The position numbers and the translations under genes were made by a program. Below, in pieces: positions 12,401-23,870 of a stretch of 64,000 bases of DNA. Source of the stretch: Punica granatum (Eukaryota; Streptophyta; Magnoliopsida; Myrtales; Lythraceae); assembly GCF_007655135.1 (NCBI RefSeq), contig NC_045130.1, forward strand, positions 26,160,605 through 26,224,604, written 5' to 3'. The notes below the pieces were generated by a model, which saw nothing but the letters and a program-made list of their open reading frames with translations, had not been told where the DNA came from and did not search any database. Numbering within the stretch: the stretch's first letter is position 1; each line of letters starts with the position of its first letter.

Positions 12401-14449
12401 CCTAATTTGTCGGTAACCGAATGATAAATCGCACATCGAGCGTATTAATTCAAGCAAATCGATCCATAAACTCGTGCACGTAAAACACAAGTCCATAATC
12501 ATTAAAATAATTTTACACACAGGAAAATGGAACGTGTAATTCGGTTAAGCAAGTCATGGGACTTTACGCAAAGATGCATGAATTGGCAAATAATCGGTAA
12601 TTGCGTCGATAAGTTGAGAACAGGTAACCTTGCCCTTTTTCGAACTCAAATTTCCAAATCAATGAGACGCGTAATCCGATGTAGCATGGGATTCGGAGTA
12701 GATTCGTGTATCTTGACTCGAGAACGTGCCTAATTTCAGGCTGCTTAGGTCGTGATACAGGAGTCTTCTTCAAATAACTCTTGGGTAGATCGACCGCTTT
12801 TTTGACTCCCTCGGGGTTCACCCATAATCCCGGAGGATCCAAGGGACAGGTTGACACCGGCTACAGGCCGAGGTGGCCCGCATCGCGTAATCTCACCTTT
12901 TTCCGTAAACTTCTTTCAAAATGCAGGGGCAATGTCATCGGTTCTTAATTTACCGATACCCCTAGGGCTAGCATAACCAAAACACTACCAATTGAGAGTA
13001 ATTGGGCAGCCCGTGCAAGCGCAGGTTCATCTGCATCGCTCGTTTCACCCAACTGAAGTATTTATGTTATCCTAGTGTAGCTCCGGGCGCTTAAGGAATC
13101 GGGCTAAAGGCGCGAGCAGGGATGGCCCATGGAAGGTTGTAAGCCTTAGTGTATTCGCAGAATTCCATGCCTTCGTATCCTTAAGTTTGTGCATACAACG
13201 GGATCTTCTGTCATAAAACATAAAATCTAACTAATTATGCACTTGGCATAAACCAAACACGGGCAATTAGGCAAAACTGGATAGATTTCGAGTTTTAGGC
13301 AAAACATGTCCTTGGCATAATCTGTAAAAGCCCGAACTGTCATCATACAGAACAATCTAAAATAGACTCACACATGTAGTTGAACTAGCACTACGGGCCT
13401 CCTTGTTCTGTTTAGGCCAAAGAACTGTTTGCCAAGCAACTCCAGGTCATAATTGACTAATCATGTAAACATGGCCTAAACATACCACTTGTCTTTTTTG
13501 TCTACTTTTGTCTATTTTTTATCTATTTTCATATGTTTTTATCATTTTTTATATGTTTTTATATGTTGCTTGCTGTTTGATCGCGGTTTGAGCCCGAGCC
13601 CATAGGAAACGCCTTGCACAAGGTTTAACGCCCCAAACCATCGATCACGAGTCCAACGCCCTACACACATCGAGCGCGCACAACCCGAATGCGGAATTTG
13701 GTCTTGCCCCGACTCACTACTTTGCTCCTAGTAGTGTCTATGTGGGAGACGATTCAGAACAGGTAGGCGAGTCGTGGTTAGACAATCGCCTAGGAGCTCG
13801 ACCGATCCTACGGCTGTCTTGAGAGTCAAGCGACTCTTCTGCTATTCGTCGAACCTGACTCCCGGCTCTTTGAGCTCGCGTTGCATTAAGTTATTTTTCA
13901 GTCGTTCAACAACTCACGATGAGCACGAGCGGAACATTTTGGCCTAATGCAAACCAACCAGGTCTAAGTATTGTATTGTGTCTGTATATTGCATTTCATT
14001 TGAGAGCACAGTGGAAGGATGTCATTTGTACTTTCATTCAGTCGTTGTAAGGACCCCAATTAGTGAGCGGACGGTCTGAGCAATTTATCGAATTTACGGT
14101 GTCAAAACGGGCAAGGAGTCCTAATTCACGCTGTAAATAAGTAAAAACGACAAGCCCCCTAGACAAATAGAGTACTAAAAGGGCGTGCGGGATATAGGTA
14201 CACACATAACTGAACCCCCGAACTCGGAACTTCGAGTTCTGCAAGACCATATGCCTTAGCAAACTAAGTGTATCCTTACCCTAGGCCCGGACAACTCACC
14301 GGCCATCGACCTTCTGGTCGTAAATAGATAGCGGCGACTCTTTCTCACGCGTGTTCGCCACGCATCCCCCCGGGAAGATGGACACTCCCAAGCCGTGCTC
14401 GTAGGCGCGCGTATGCGGGCCCCGACGAGAGCATATTCAAGTCCATATA
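9402..14449 (+). mobile_element. 5-kb solo LTR of the same family as the 17.6-kb element
   Basis: This starts TGTCAGCACC like the LTRs at 16409 and 29126. It ends in the same series of blocks: AACCCCCGAAC, TTCTCACGCGTGT, GATGGACACTCCCAAGCC, GCGGGCCCCGACGAGAG. Its length (5048 bp) is close to the 4.9-kb family LTR. It is flanked by GTGGT (9397-9401) and GCGGT (14450-14454), a 5-bp target duplication with one C-to-T change in a CpG. Removing the LTR and one copy of the repeat restores the usual copia M-V-T-R-S-K-D-G junction. No internal domain lies inside, so it is a solo LTR. ORFs within it are short and unrecognised. It is more diverged than the two LTRs of the intact element. Confidence 0.85.
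11017..11023 (+). promoter_or_regulatory. Likely TATA box of the solo LTR
   Basis: TATATAT in the context CACCTCTATATATGCCC, followed by a C/T-rich stretch, sits at the place in the LTR where the intact family members have CTATAAATGGCCC. It would mark the U3/R boundary. Confidence 0.45.
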
Positions 14450-14454
14450 GCGGT

Positions 14455-16075
14455 CTAAGGATGGGACTCTACCTCCTCCTGGCTTTACTATTTCTTGTCA
14501 TCCTGTAGCTTTCACTGTATCTGTTGATTTGCAGGAACCACTGAAGTTTGCTCAGGCTTCTAAACATCATCATTGGAGAATAGCAATGCATGAGGAATAT
14601 ATGGCATTGCTTCATAATCATACATGGGATATTGTTCAGCTGTCACCAACTCATAATGTTGTTGGATGCAAGTGGGTCTATCGTATCAAGCAGAAGACCG
14701 ATAGAAGCATTGATAGGTATAAAGCTCATCTAGTAGCAAAGGGTTTCAATCAGCAAGAAGGGATTGATTATATAGAGACTTTCAGTCCAATCATCAAGCT
14801 AGTCACTATTTGAACAGTTCTTTCTATTGTTGTTTCCGATCAGTGGCTAATTTGATAGCTAGATGTGAAGAATGCATTCCTTCATGGACATCTCATCGAA
14901 GAAGTCTATATAGCATAGCCTCTAGGTTTTGTTGATCCCTCTCATCCTGATCATATATGCAGACTTCGTTGTTCTTTATACGGGCTTAAGCGAGCTCCTA
15001 GGGCTTGGTTTCAGCGACTCAGTTCCTATCTTTAGCATATTGGTTTCTCTGATTCCAAGGCTGACTCTTCTTTATTTATACTCCAGGGAAAACAATATAT
15101 TGTTTATCTCCTGGTCTATGTTGATGATATCATTCTGACCGAGACTCCAGGAGCACCTTTTCAATCCATAATCACTGCCCTGCAAAAGGAGTTTGCTATG
15201 AAAGATCTTGGCCTACTTCATTTCTTTCTTGGCATGGAAGCTTGCAGGAATTCCACTAGACTCTATCTCACCCATTCCAAGTATATCCATGATATTCTTG
15301 CTCGCACATCTATGCTAGAGTGCAAGCCCATTAGCTCACCTGTCACTACTATAGGGTCTCGGTTATCTCTTCATGATGGATGCTCCTTCGAAGATCCCTC
15401 AATCTACAGAAGTGTAGTGGGCAGTTTGCAGTACCTTTCTCTAACTAGACCTGACATTGCCTATGTAGTTAATTAGGTTTGTCAGTTCATGCATTGTCCC
15501 ACCACCACTCATTGGTAGGCTGTGAAAAGAATCTTGGGTATCTAAAGGGAACCATCACTTATGGACTTCATATTCATCCTAATTCTACATCATCTGTTCA
15601 TGGCTTTTCTAATGTAGATTGGGCCGGGAATCCTAATGCTCGTCGCTCAGTTAGTGGTTTTGTGATATTTTTTGGCTCCAATCCAGTATTTTGAAGTTCC
15701 AAGAAATAGTGGACTGTACCTCGATCCAGTACTGAGTCTGAGTATAAAAGTCTTGTAATCGCCACTGCTGAAATCTTATGGTTACAGTCTCTTCTTCAAG
15801 AATTAGGAATCTTGCAACATCACCCTCTCATTCTTTGGTGTGATAACATTTCGGTGATCTATCTTATAGCGAATCCTATCTTTCATGCCTGAACTAAGCA
15901 TATTGAGATTGATTATCACTTTGTACGAGAGAGATTCCTACGTCGGCAACTTCTAATTTAGTTTATCAACTCCACTGATCAGCTAACTGATGGACTCACA
16001 AAGGGTTTATCTTCATCCATCTTTGCTGATATTCAATCCAAGCTTCACGTTGAGATATTCTCGTTCGGCTTGCAG
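14455..16075 (+). pseudogene. Copia pol remnant: reverse transcriptase and RNase H
   Basis: The frame resumes after the solo LTR and runs through the classic copia reverse transcriptase landmarks: WRIAMHEEYMAL, GCKWVYRIK, KAHLVAKGFNQQ (14529-14813), LDVKNAFLHG (about 14860), the catalytic LVYVDDIIL (about 15110-15137), KDLGLLHFFLGME (15198 on) and YRSVVGSLQYLSLTRPDIAY. RNase H landmarks follow: the Asp-containing [27 protein letters not shown] (about 15835) and TKHIEIDYHFVRER. Stops and small shifts occur near 14811, 14853, 14916, 15474, 15694 and 15889. The YVDD active site is intact, but the protein as a whole cannot be made. Confidence 0.9.
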
Positions 16076-16079
16076 GGGA

Positions 16080-16265
16080 GTAATAAAGGATAATATGAAA
16101 TCATAGTTTTCCATTTATATTATTGTATATTAGGCATGTAATCAATACATATTTATGTACTTTCCTAGATAGTCATGTACAATGCTTATTTAATTGAATA
16201 CACACACCTCACCTCATTAGTGAAGATTCAACCATTCAGTGCCCATTTCTTTAATTCACTTTAAA
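16080..16265 (+). repeat. 3' LTR of the copia element
   Basis: It follows a polypurine tract (GCAGGGGAG, about 16072-16080) and repeats the 5' LTR at 4731-4891. It differs from that copy by a 9-base length change and scattered substitutions, which indicates an old insertion. Confidence 0.75.
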
Positions 16266-18007
16266 GAACATGATTTTTGCTTAGAAGAACATAACTATTC
16301 GAAGAGCTTAGTCCACACTCATCATATAAATCTTTTAGTTTCCCAAAGATATATGAAACATTTCAATACCTTCTCTCTGGGGTTCATCCAATATATTGTA
16401 GGTATTATTGTCAGCACCCCATTTTGGCTCACATTTCCAAACGATGATATCAGCAATGATCCAAGCCACAACCTGAGCAGAATACAGAAAAACGACTTAA
16501 CAGAGCAGAAAATCATTATTCATCCTCAAGTCGGCAAAATCGGGCAAATGACACATGCATATGACAGAAGGACTCCAGGGGTCACCAAAGGGTAATAGAG
16601 TGACTAGAGAGCTCAGCAATATCCAAAACCGGCATTTTCAGTATATCACACGGACAGTTCTATTTTCCGATAGTTCGCTCGATCATCGGAAGACAGCCAA
16701 TATTGGACCCCAAAAATCCACTCCAATGCCAAACAGATGAAAAGTGTCCCCAAAGGCATTTTGCAAATCATCTGCTCTATACAGAACAACTTTCTGTATA
16801 CAGACAACTTTTCAGTGGAATTCCAAAAATGCCGGTTTCTCGAAGAAAAGTTAATTCCAAATATCAGATGCGGCCATGCCCCTCAATCATACAGAGCACG
16901 AGCAATGCTTCATATTGTCTTTTAGAAGCCATACAGACACTCTGAATGAATTCCGAATGACAAAACGGGCATACCTTTCTTCGGAAGAGCGTAACCGGAG
17001 ACTGGTCTGATGGAATTACGGCAAACGAAGTTCACACTACATTGCCCTGAAAACTCCAGCGGACATACGCAATTGGGCAAAACAGACAGCAAAACCCTTC
17101 ACGGTTTCCCGAGTAACCTCCGAGGGGCACAAAAGGCCATTTTCAGTGAAAATCCATATCCGGAGGTCCTCTTTGGGGAAACTTGACGCCGGATGCTTAC
17201 CTTACACAATGCTAGCTTTCTCAAGGCTCAATGTGGAATTGTCGGAATGAATCACACAACTCATCTAGACCCCTCGAGCAGTGCTTTAAGGGTCTCAGAT
17301 GCACTTTTCATATCCTTAGAGGCCCAATCTCAGCAAACAGAGATCGCAGTAATCTCCGGATCGCCCAAGAAACTCAGAAAGCAATCTGAGAAATCCAGTT
17401 TTGGCCTCCTAGGACATCTCCGGCTCCATATTTGTATTTACCGGCTTAAGGGACAAGGGCCCACATAATTTGACAATTTATGTCAAAATGACCGACGTGG
17501 GATGCAGATACAAGATATGCTGTCAGAAGTGGGTAACCTCGCTCTGAATGCATAAAAGGAGCAAAACCGGCTTCCAAGCCTCATACAGACATTTGGCAAT
17601 TTCTCACGGAAAATGCCAATCTCGGACTCATTAAATCCATTTCCTCGCGTATATCGATAATTCGACGTTCAATTCAAACCACGAACTTCGAATGCGCGAT
17701 CAATCGAGACCCGAGCTTTTTCCCGGTTTCTCCTCTTCGGTCGTGGGACCCACGGGCTATTCAAGATGAGTCACCCTTTACTCTAGAAGCTTCTTCTTCT
17801 TCTTCAATGCAAGAAGCCAACTTGCACTCTTGCTTGAAAATATCCAAGAGTTTGAAGACAACACTCAAGCCTCCATCAATGCTCATCAATGCTCATCAAT
17901 GTCTTATCTCTTCTTCATTAATGCAATGGAATAGGATGAGGCTTGATATTTTCTAAGCATGGGGGTTAAGAGCACTTGATTTTGCTAATTGTGTCATTAG
18001 CTTTGCC

Positions 18008-18014
18008 TATAAAT
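18008..18014 (+). promoter_or_regulatory. LTR promoter TATA box (5' LTR)
   Basis: TATAAAT in GCCTATAAATGGCCC, followed 40-60 bases on by a C/T-rich stretch (TCTCCTCTTGCACACTCTC) typical of a plant start-site region. The same motif stands at 30720-30726 in the 3' LTR. It would drive the genomic RNA. Confidence 0.6.
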
Positions 18015-18370
18015 GGCCCAAAAGTGATTAAGATAATGACTTCTCCTCTTGCACACTCTCTCCAACCTTTCTCTTTCAAGAAATCCTTTCAAACTCCATA
18101 GCCAAGAACACTCAAGAACCAGAAAACTTCAGCACTTAGAAGGAAGAGAAAAGAAAACCGAAAAGATCAAAAGAGAGCCTTGAGTTCTTAAGTCGGAAGC
18201 CGATGTTCATCATCCCGACTTAAGCTCAAAATTTCTCAAACTTCATATCCCACTCATTTTGGACCCATGGAGTTCATTGGTGAAATTGGTTTTTCCATTT
18301 GAAGTCTTTAAATTATTGTTTCAGGTCAAATAGTGCATTTCGGGTGAAATCGCTACTCTCGGGTGAATAG

Positions 18371-18444
18371 TGACCCGCCAGCGCCACCCGCGCGCACGCC
18401 CGCGCACGCCCGCGCGCCCCGCGCGCACGCCGCGCGCCTCCCGT
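18371..18444 (+). repeat. GC-rich CCCGCGCGCACG block, short allele
   Basis: Nearly pure C/G with CGCGCACGCC units, in the transcribed part of the LTR. The partner LTR carries a longer version at 31085-31250. ORFs across it (Arg/Ala/Pro-rich) follow from composition and are not taken as genes. Confidence 0.85.
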
Positions 18445-20439
18445 GCATTCCAGCCGCATTCCCCGTGCACCTAGCTCCCCGAACGTGCATCTTTTGCACC
18501 CGAGCATTCTTTCAAGCGTTCAACCAAGTCACCCGACTCTCGAACACTTCCCCGACTCCTTCCTCGTATCCCGAGGCTAGGTAAATCACTCTTGACTTAG
18601 AGGAGTTAGGGCTTTTTACATTATTTGCATGGCTATGGAGTAATATGGTGCACAAAGCATGTTCACTTGCAAGACTTCATGTTTATGCACTTTTACATTA
18701 TATCATTCATGTTTATCCTCGATTAACATGTTAGCATGTCGGGAAACGTTTGGATCGACCCTCAGAAGACCTTCTCGGCCCGAAATAAGCAAAAGAGCTC
18801 TCGGGTTTGCCTCAAGAAGAGGTAACCGAGACTTGGCTTGCTTTCCTCGGGTTAAGAACGGCCTTCTTAGCCCGATCTAAGTTCGATTCCCGAGTTTTCT
18901 CGTGTTTTCTTACATACATGAAGTCGGTATTGTTTTATCGATTCCTTAAATAACTTGTTTGTGCATGTTTACATGTTCGAATGCGTTATTCAAATCATGG
19001 CAATACCGACTTTAGTTAATCGTGTCATTTGTCGTGTTTGTCGTTTGAGCATGCGAGAAATGATTCAAAACAAGACGGAGAAACCTCGTGGAACCCTATT
19101 CGGGCCATGGGACCTCTCGGTTATCTCCAAGGAGAAGTGACCGAGAGCCTCTTAGACTCGTACGGGTTGCATGAGGCTTCCTCTGCCCGTTTTGAGTCCG
19201 TTCTCGGCTTTCGTGTAATTTGCAATTTACATTATTGTCGCAATATCGCATGAAAATGTCTTTTTAAAACAAAGCATGCATGAATTTGGGTATCGATGAC
19301 TCATTCGGGTCCATTCGGTTACGAGGGTAGTTGCGGTCATTGGACCAAATATCCTCGATCCTTATGGAATCGTCTTGGTCGTTGAATCACGAATTGCTTT
19401 CACAATTAATGCATTCGGCATAACCTTAAGCATTAATTCCACGAACGGGTTAATCGGGACGCTCACATGATTAAACCCACTTTACACTGATAAAGTTTAC
19501 ACGAATTGGCCATTAACTGATAACTCGCGTCGATGAGTTGTCAAATGACGTCGGTGCCCTGTTCAAACTTATCAATTTCAAAACCCGAAACGCGCGGTCC
19601 GATGTAGCATGGACGTCTGAAAAGGGCTTCTGTGTCTCAACTTGAGTTTTTACCTGATTCTAGGTAACTCAGGTCATGATGCAGAAGATCTTTCTAGATC
19701 ACTTCCGGGCAGACCGACCGGTTCTTTGGCTTTTTCGGGGTTCTTGCATAATCCTGGACGATCCAGGGAATTGGTCGACACCGGCTACAGGCCGAGGTGG
19801 CCCGCACTGCGATGTTTCCCCTTTTCTGAAAACAATTTTCAAATAAAGGGCAAAATCGTCTTTTCACAATTCAGCGATACCCTTAGGGTTAGCATGAAAG
19901 AAACACTACAGTACGGGATAAGAACGGGCTACCTGTTCAGGTGCAGGTTCATCTGCATAGCCTTTTCTTATCTAACTGATGAGTTTCTGTCATCCTAACA
20001 TAGAATCGGGTAACTAGAACGGTTATCTCTGTCAGAAAACATGCAAAATGCTGATTAACCTTTCACTCGACCTAACCAAACATTAGATAATGGTTAGGAG
20101 GAATTCTAGATTCCAAATCTAGAGTCAAAACACGAGTTTGGCTAATTCAATGGAAATTCAGTGTCACAATACAGAACAACTGTAAAATCAATCCACACAC
20201 ATGAGATTTGACTCTCTTTGTCAGGTTCTCAAAACAAAGCCGAATGCTAAAACATTGGCACGTGCTGGTTTGTCTAGGGTAGGATTTGCATGCCAAAATA
20301 CCCCGGATTAACAACTTGTTAAAACACGTACACTCGATAATAACAAACACTTTGTCTATTATTAAGATGTTGCGTGTTATCTTTCCGCACCTGTTTGCCA
20401 TGCGGGTCGAGCCTGATCCCTAGGCCGAATAATATTAGG

Positions 20440-20510
20440 GTTCAACGCCCTAATCATCGAGCACAGGGTTCAACGCCCTAATCAACACTCACAGGGTCCA
20501 ACGCCCTATA
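20440..20510 (+). repeat. Tandem GGGTTCAACGCCC units
   Basis: Three units containing GGGTTCAACGCCC or GGGTCCAACGCCC, each able to form a short stem (GGGT..GCCC), separated by TAATCATCGAGCACA. The 3' LTR has two (about 33240-33285), and the solo LTR has diverged counterparts near 13617 and 13650. Confidence 0.75.
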
Positions 20511-21275
20511 GAGTGAGAGCGTCCATTGAAGTTCAGTTCTTCGGTCTTTTTCCCTAAACTCACGGTGAGTTAGAGTGGAATAATAACCGAACGCGAGTCG
20601 ACTGGAATTCGGCCATTTGTAATTTGTATTTATTGTTTTCGAGAGCATTGTAAGGATTTTATTTTGTACATTTATTCTGTAAGAATTCCAGTCGGTGAGC
20701 GAACGGTCCGAGAGTCGAATTAATCGAATCGGTCTAATGCTTGCCCAGACACAAGTAAATCCAAGATCTCGCGGTTTTGGTTCACGCAGGGATTCAACCT
20801 CCATGGTTCGATGAACTGTAACGCAAGATTGTGAAGCAACTCCCCGACATACGGGTTTACTTCTCTCTCGGCTTCTCAACCGACATCGTTTAATTCACCG
20901 AATCTCCGGTGTCAAAACGTGCGAGCCGAGTGCAGCTTAATTCATGCGGTAAATCATAAAACATGCAAGCCTAGCAAACTAGAGTACCGAAAGGGCATGC
21001 GGGATATAGGCCCGCACGTAACATGAACCCCCGAACACGGATTTTCCGGTTCCGCACAGATCAATGCCTTAACGACAAACTAGGTGTTCCATACCCCTAG
21101 ACTCGGGTAACTTATCCGCCCTCGACCTAAGGGTCGTAAAATGATAAGTGGCGACTCCTTCTCTCACGCGTGTCCGTCACGCGTCCCCACGGGAAGGTGG
21201 ACACTCCCAAGCCTCGCGATCCAAAAGCGCGCAATGCGGGCCCCGACGAGAGTCCACATTCGGGTCCGTACAGCT

Positions 21276-21294
21276 TGGCGACTCCACTGGGGAC
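21276..21294 (+). other. Primer-binding site of the 17.6-kb element
   Basis: TGGCGACTCCACTGGGGAC begins three bases after the end of the 5' LTR. The leading TGG pairs with the CCA end of a tRNA. Together with the sequence it resembles the primer site I associate with Tat/Ogre elements (tRNA-Arg type); the exact tRNA is an inference. Confidence 0.75.
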
Positions 21295-21845
21295 ATACTT
21301 AGTGGGTTCAGGCTCGATCCGTTTGCTTGCTTGCATGTTTATTTATCGCTTTCCGTACATTTACTTTTCTTGCACATTTACTTTTCTGCACTCGCATTGC
21401 ATCATTCTAGTGGATTTAGGTACCACGCTTGAAATCCCACGAGCGGCAATCTAGGAAGCTAGGTTAGACAGGGGTTCGAAGTAGAGGTACTGCGCGCGGT
21501 TCGACTGTCGCTTAGGCCTTGAAAAGAATCCCGCCCGATTTCAAGGAATTGATACCCTTGAGTCGGGGGCCTCCATCCCTAGGTAGCACGATCCCTGTAG
21601 CACTGAACCATGCATCGTGCTATGCTTCCATGCAAGCCTTCTTCCCGACTTCGGCAACAGTCTATTGAGTCGGCCTACGAGCCACTTGAGTCTTTTCCAT
21701 TTCAAGAGCGGTGTACATGTACCTTGTAATTTTATTAAGCCATGGGCATTTATTTTTCGCACTCATGCATCATACAGTTTTCAAAATTAGGGTGTCATTC
21801 GCATTGATGAGTCCTAAGCTGATCTTCTTTACATCTTGGTAAGGG

Positions 21846-23336
21846 ATGTCGCATTCGGCTTCCTTTCTGCACCTCGACAGAATCACGCCACCGCTTGAGC
21901 AGATCAGTCACATATGGACCAGCTTGCGTCAAATTGACCGAAACTATATCACTTCCTTCGTCGGAGATGTGCCCAAGCTCTCCACACGCCGAGTAGATTG
22001 GAATTTCCTAGGAGCAGCTGTGACGTTCTGGGATCCAACCCATGCGGTCTTCAACATTCAGGGTACAGAGCTTACGCCTATCATTGAGGAGTATCGGACC
22101 CTCATTGGCAGGACTGCTATTTCCCACGGCATTGTGGAGCCTAACCTCCGTACTACTCGATTGGTCTTAGTCTCGCGCCTACTCAGGGTGCACAGATATC
22201 AACTGCATGCCGAACTTGCATACTCCGGAGGCATTGAGATAGTAACCACGAAACTTCTCTGCTTTATCGAATCACAAGCACGCGAGGTTCGAGGGGACAT
22301 TTTTCAAGCAAACTTATGTCATGTAGTTTTGCTCCTCATTTTTGGAACCCTTTTATTCCCTAGCACAGTCGATCGCATCGACGCAGCTTTGGCTAGCGTC
22401 ATCCTCCAAGTGGTCGGAGGCCGCGGGTACGAGGTAGCCCTAGTGGCTGAGACCATTCGGTCGCTCGACCGCGTTACGCGAACAGCTGATCGAAGGTTGA
22501 GGGGGTCCCCAATCCTTTTGCAAATTTGGCTACAGAGCCACGCAAGCCCTTTTGGCCTCGTGCCCCCAGTCCTGTTTTTCAACCACTCGGAGTCGATCAT
22601 TTCTCGATTACTACCTTTAGTGCACGTGGAAGAACGCAAGGTTGCCGAGTGGATCAAAATTTTTCGTGAAATATCACCCAAGGGCTTTAAGTGGCGTGCC
22701 GCGTGGATGCCACCCGGACCCATGGCCCTTAGATCCCATGATTTTAACGGAATCCCACTTTTGAGCCATGCGGGGTCCACCACTTACTTTCCGTCGCGAG
22801 TAATGAGGCAGTTCGGTAGCCTACAGACAGTCCCCGAGGACACGGCACGGACTAGGTTTGAACACACTTGGCGGGAGGATCATACGTCCGTAGATTGCCA
22901 AAGTGATATCCAACAGGTCCTATCCGCATGGCGCACTGCGGTCACAGAGCTACCTTACTTTCCCGAACGCCCTACTCAGGATGAACGGGATTTTCAGGCT
23001 ACGGAAGAGTACATCCTCCGTTTCTACCGACGGAGTTCGTTTGTACACGAAGATTTCACCGGCTCTCCACAACTTGAGGATAGCACACCATATGGGGCAC
23101 CCTCAACTTCGAGCATCGCCGTCCAAGCGGAACTCACTAGCCTCAGGTCTGAAAGGGACCGCCTTCGTTGGGAGGTCGCCGAGAAAGATGAGCAGCTCAT
23201 CGATCAGCGCCAGCTTCAAAGGGAGCTCGCCCAAGCACGCGCCGAGTTACAGAGACGCCATCAGGAGTTGGCACGTGCGAACGCTACCTTGGAGAGATCC
23301 AAGAAGAGGACCCATGGAGGTCCCTACCCATCTTAA
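21846..23336 (+). CDS. Retrotransposon ORF1 protein (Ogre-type ORF1 / plant DUF7745-like)
   Basis: This 496-residue protein is the only intact long ORF in the element's interior. It starts 570 bases after the primer-binding site. The N-terminal two thirds form a helical domain with landmarks W-T-S-L (about residue 26), RRVDWNFLGAAVTFWDP (about 48-64) and LTPIIEEYRTLIGR (about 76-89). This pattern resembles the plant DUF7745 / Ogre ORF1 group, whose function is unknown. Residues about 425-485 are an Arg/Glu/Gln-rich coiled coil with a basic end (KKRTHGGPYPS), suggesting oligomerisation. I see no protease, zinc knuckle or polymerase motif. It has kept its frame while no gag-pol is present, so it may act on the element's own RNA or be used in trans; that is inference. 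Confidence 0.75.
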   Translation: MSHSASFLHLDRITPPLEQISHIWTSLRQIDRNYITSFVGDVPKLSTRRVDWNFLGAAVTFWDPTHAVFNIQGTELTPIIEEYRTLIGRTAISHGIVEPNLRTTRLVLVSRLLRVHRYQLHAELAYSGGIEIVTTKLLCFIESQAREVRGDIFQANLCHVVLLLIFGTLLFPSTVDRIDAALASVILQVVGGRGYEVALVAETIRSLDRVTRTADRRLRGSPILLQIWLQSHASPFGLVPPVLFFNHSESIISRLLPLVHVEERKVAEWIKIFREISPKGFKWRAAWMPPGPMALRSHDFNGIPLLSHAGSTTYFPSRVMRQFGSLQTVPEDTARTRFEHTWREDHTSVDCQSDIQQVLSAWRTAVTELPYFPERPTQDERDFQATEEYILRFYRRSSFVHEDFTGSPQLEDSTPYGAPSTSSIAVQAELTSLRSERDRLRWEVAEKDEQLIDQRQLQRELAQARAELQRRHQELARANATLERSKKRTHGGPYPS

Positions 23337-23554
23337 GATAGATATCTCCACTAGGCTTTCGCCTGGAATTGGTGTTTTCCGTGGCAATGTTCACTTGTGC
23401 CCCGAGCGGGATGGAAGATCGACTTAAGGATTTATTTTCCAAACTGCATTGTATTTTAAACTCTTTGAATCGATGCGAACGACAACATTAGCTTTCAAAA
23501 CTCATGCATTGCATACATTTGATATATTTATTGTCTTGCGGCTACAACGCATTT

Positions 23555-23870
23555 CCACACGATAGACAAGTTGTGCCAACCTTTGCGGGTAGACCACCCG
23601 CGGTCTTCACTTCTCCATAGCGAGATGTACTATGACCAGAAGACGTCCAGCTCGGCCACCCACCCCGCACGACAGGCGAGTCGTGCCAACCTTTGCGGGT
23701 AGACCACCCGCGGTCTTCACTTCTCCATAGCGAGATGTGCTATGACCAGAAGCCGTCCATCCCGACCACCCACCCCACATGACCGGCGAGTTGTGCCAAC
23801 CTTCGCGGGCAGGCCACCTGCGGCCTTCACTCTTCCTCCATGGCAAGGCGAGCTATGGACCGAGGGCTGA
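23555..23870 (+). repeat. 110-bp tandem repeat, about 2.7 units
   Basis: The marker GTGCCAACCTT(T/C)GCGGG recurs at about 23573, 23683 and 23793, exactly 110 bp apart. The first two units are almost identical; the third is diverged and has a small insertion near its end. A 79-codon ORF on the minus strand simply reads through it. Confidence 0.9.

Larger units (their letters stand above)
4731..16265 (+). mobile_element. Decayed Ty1/copia retrotransposon (Ale/Retrofit type), split by two later insertions
   Basis: The element has short LTRs at both ends, a methionyl-tRNA-type primer-binding site, and gag, zinc knuckle, protease, integrase, reverse transcriptase and RNase H in copia order. Identical 9-bp stretches (GAACATGAT) flank it at 4722-4730 and 16266-16274, consistent with an extended target duplication, although the outermost LTR bases are eroded. 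A solo LTR at 5144-6767 interrupts gag and another at 9402-14449 interrupts pol between integrase and reverse transcriptase. With both removed the copia reading frame continues. Many stops and frameshifts make it inactive. Short LTRs and the zinc knuckle/protease layout suggest the Ale/Retrofit lineage. Confidence 0.85.
16409..21272 (+). repeat. 5' LTR of the 17.6-kb element (4864 bp)
   Basis: TG..CA ends, colinear with the 3' LTR along its whole length. Differences from that copy include a GC-rich block about 90 bp shorter (18371-18444), an extra 28-bp unit with GGGTTCAACGCCC near 20465, about 7 bp present near 17588 but missing from the other LTR, and scattered substitutions. All ORFs in it are short and recur in the other LTR without sign of coding function. 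Confidence 0.95.

Noticed and set aside
16239..16595. 118-codon ORF
   Set aside because: It spans the end of the copia element, host sequence and the start of the next LTR, so it cannot be one gene.
22319..22783. 154-codon ORF on the minus strand
   Set aside because: Shadow of ORF1 on the other strand, with no recognisable domain.
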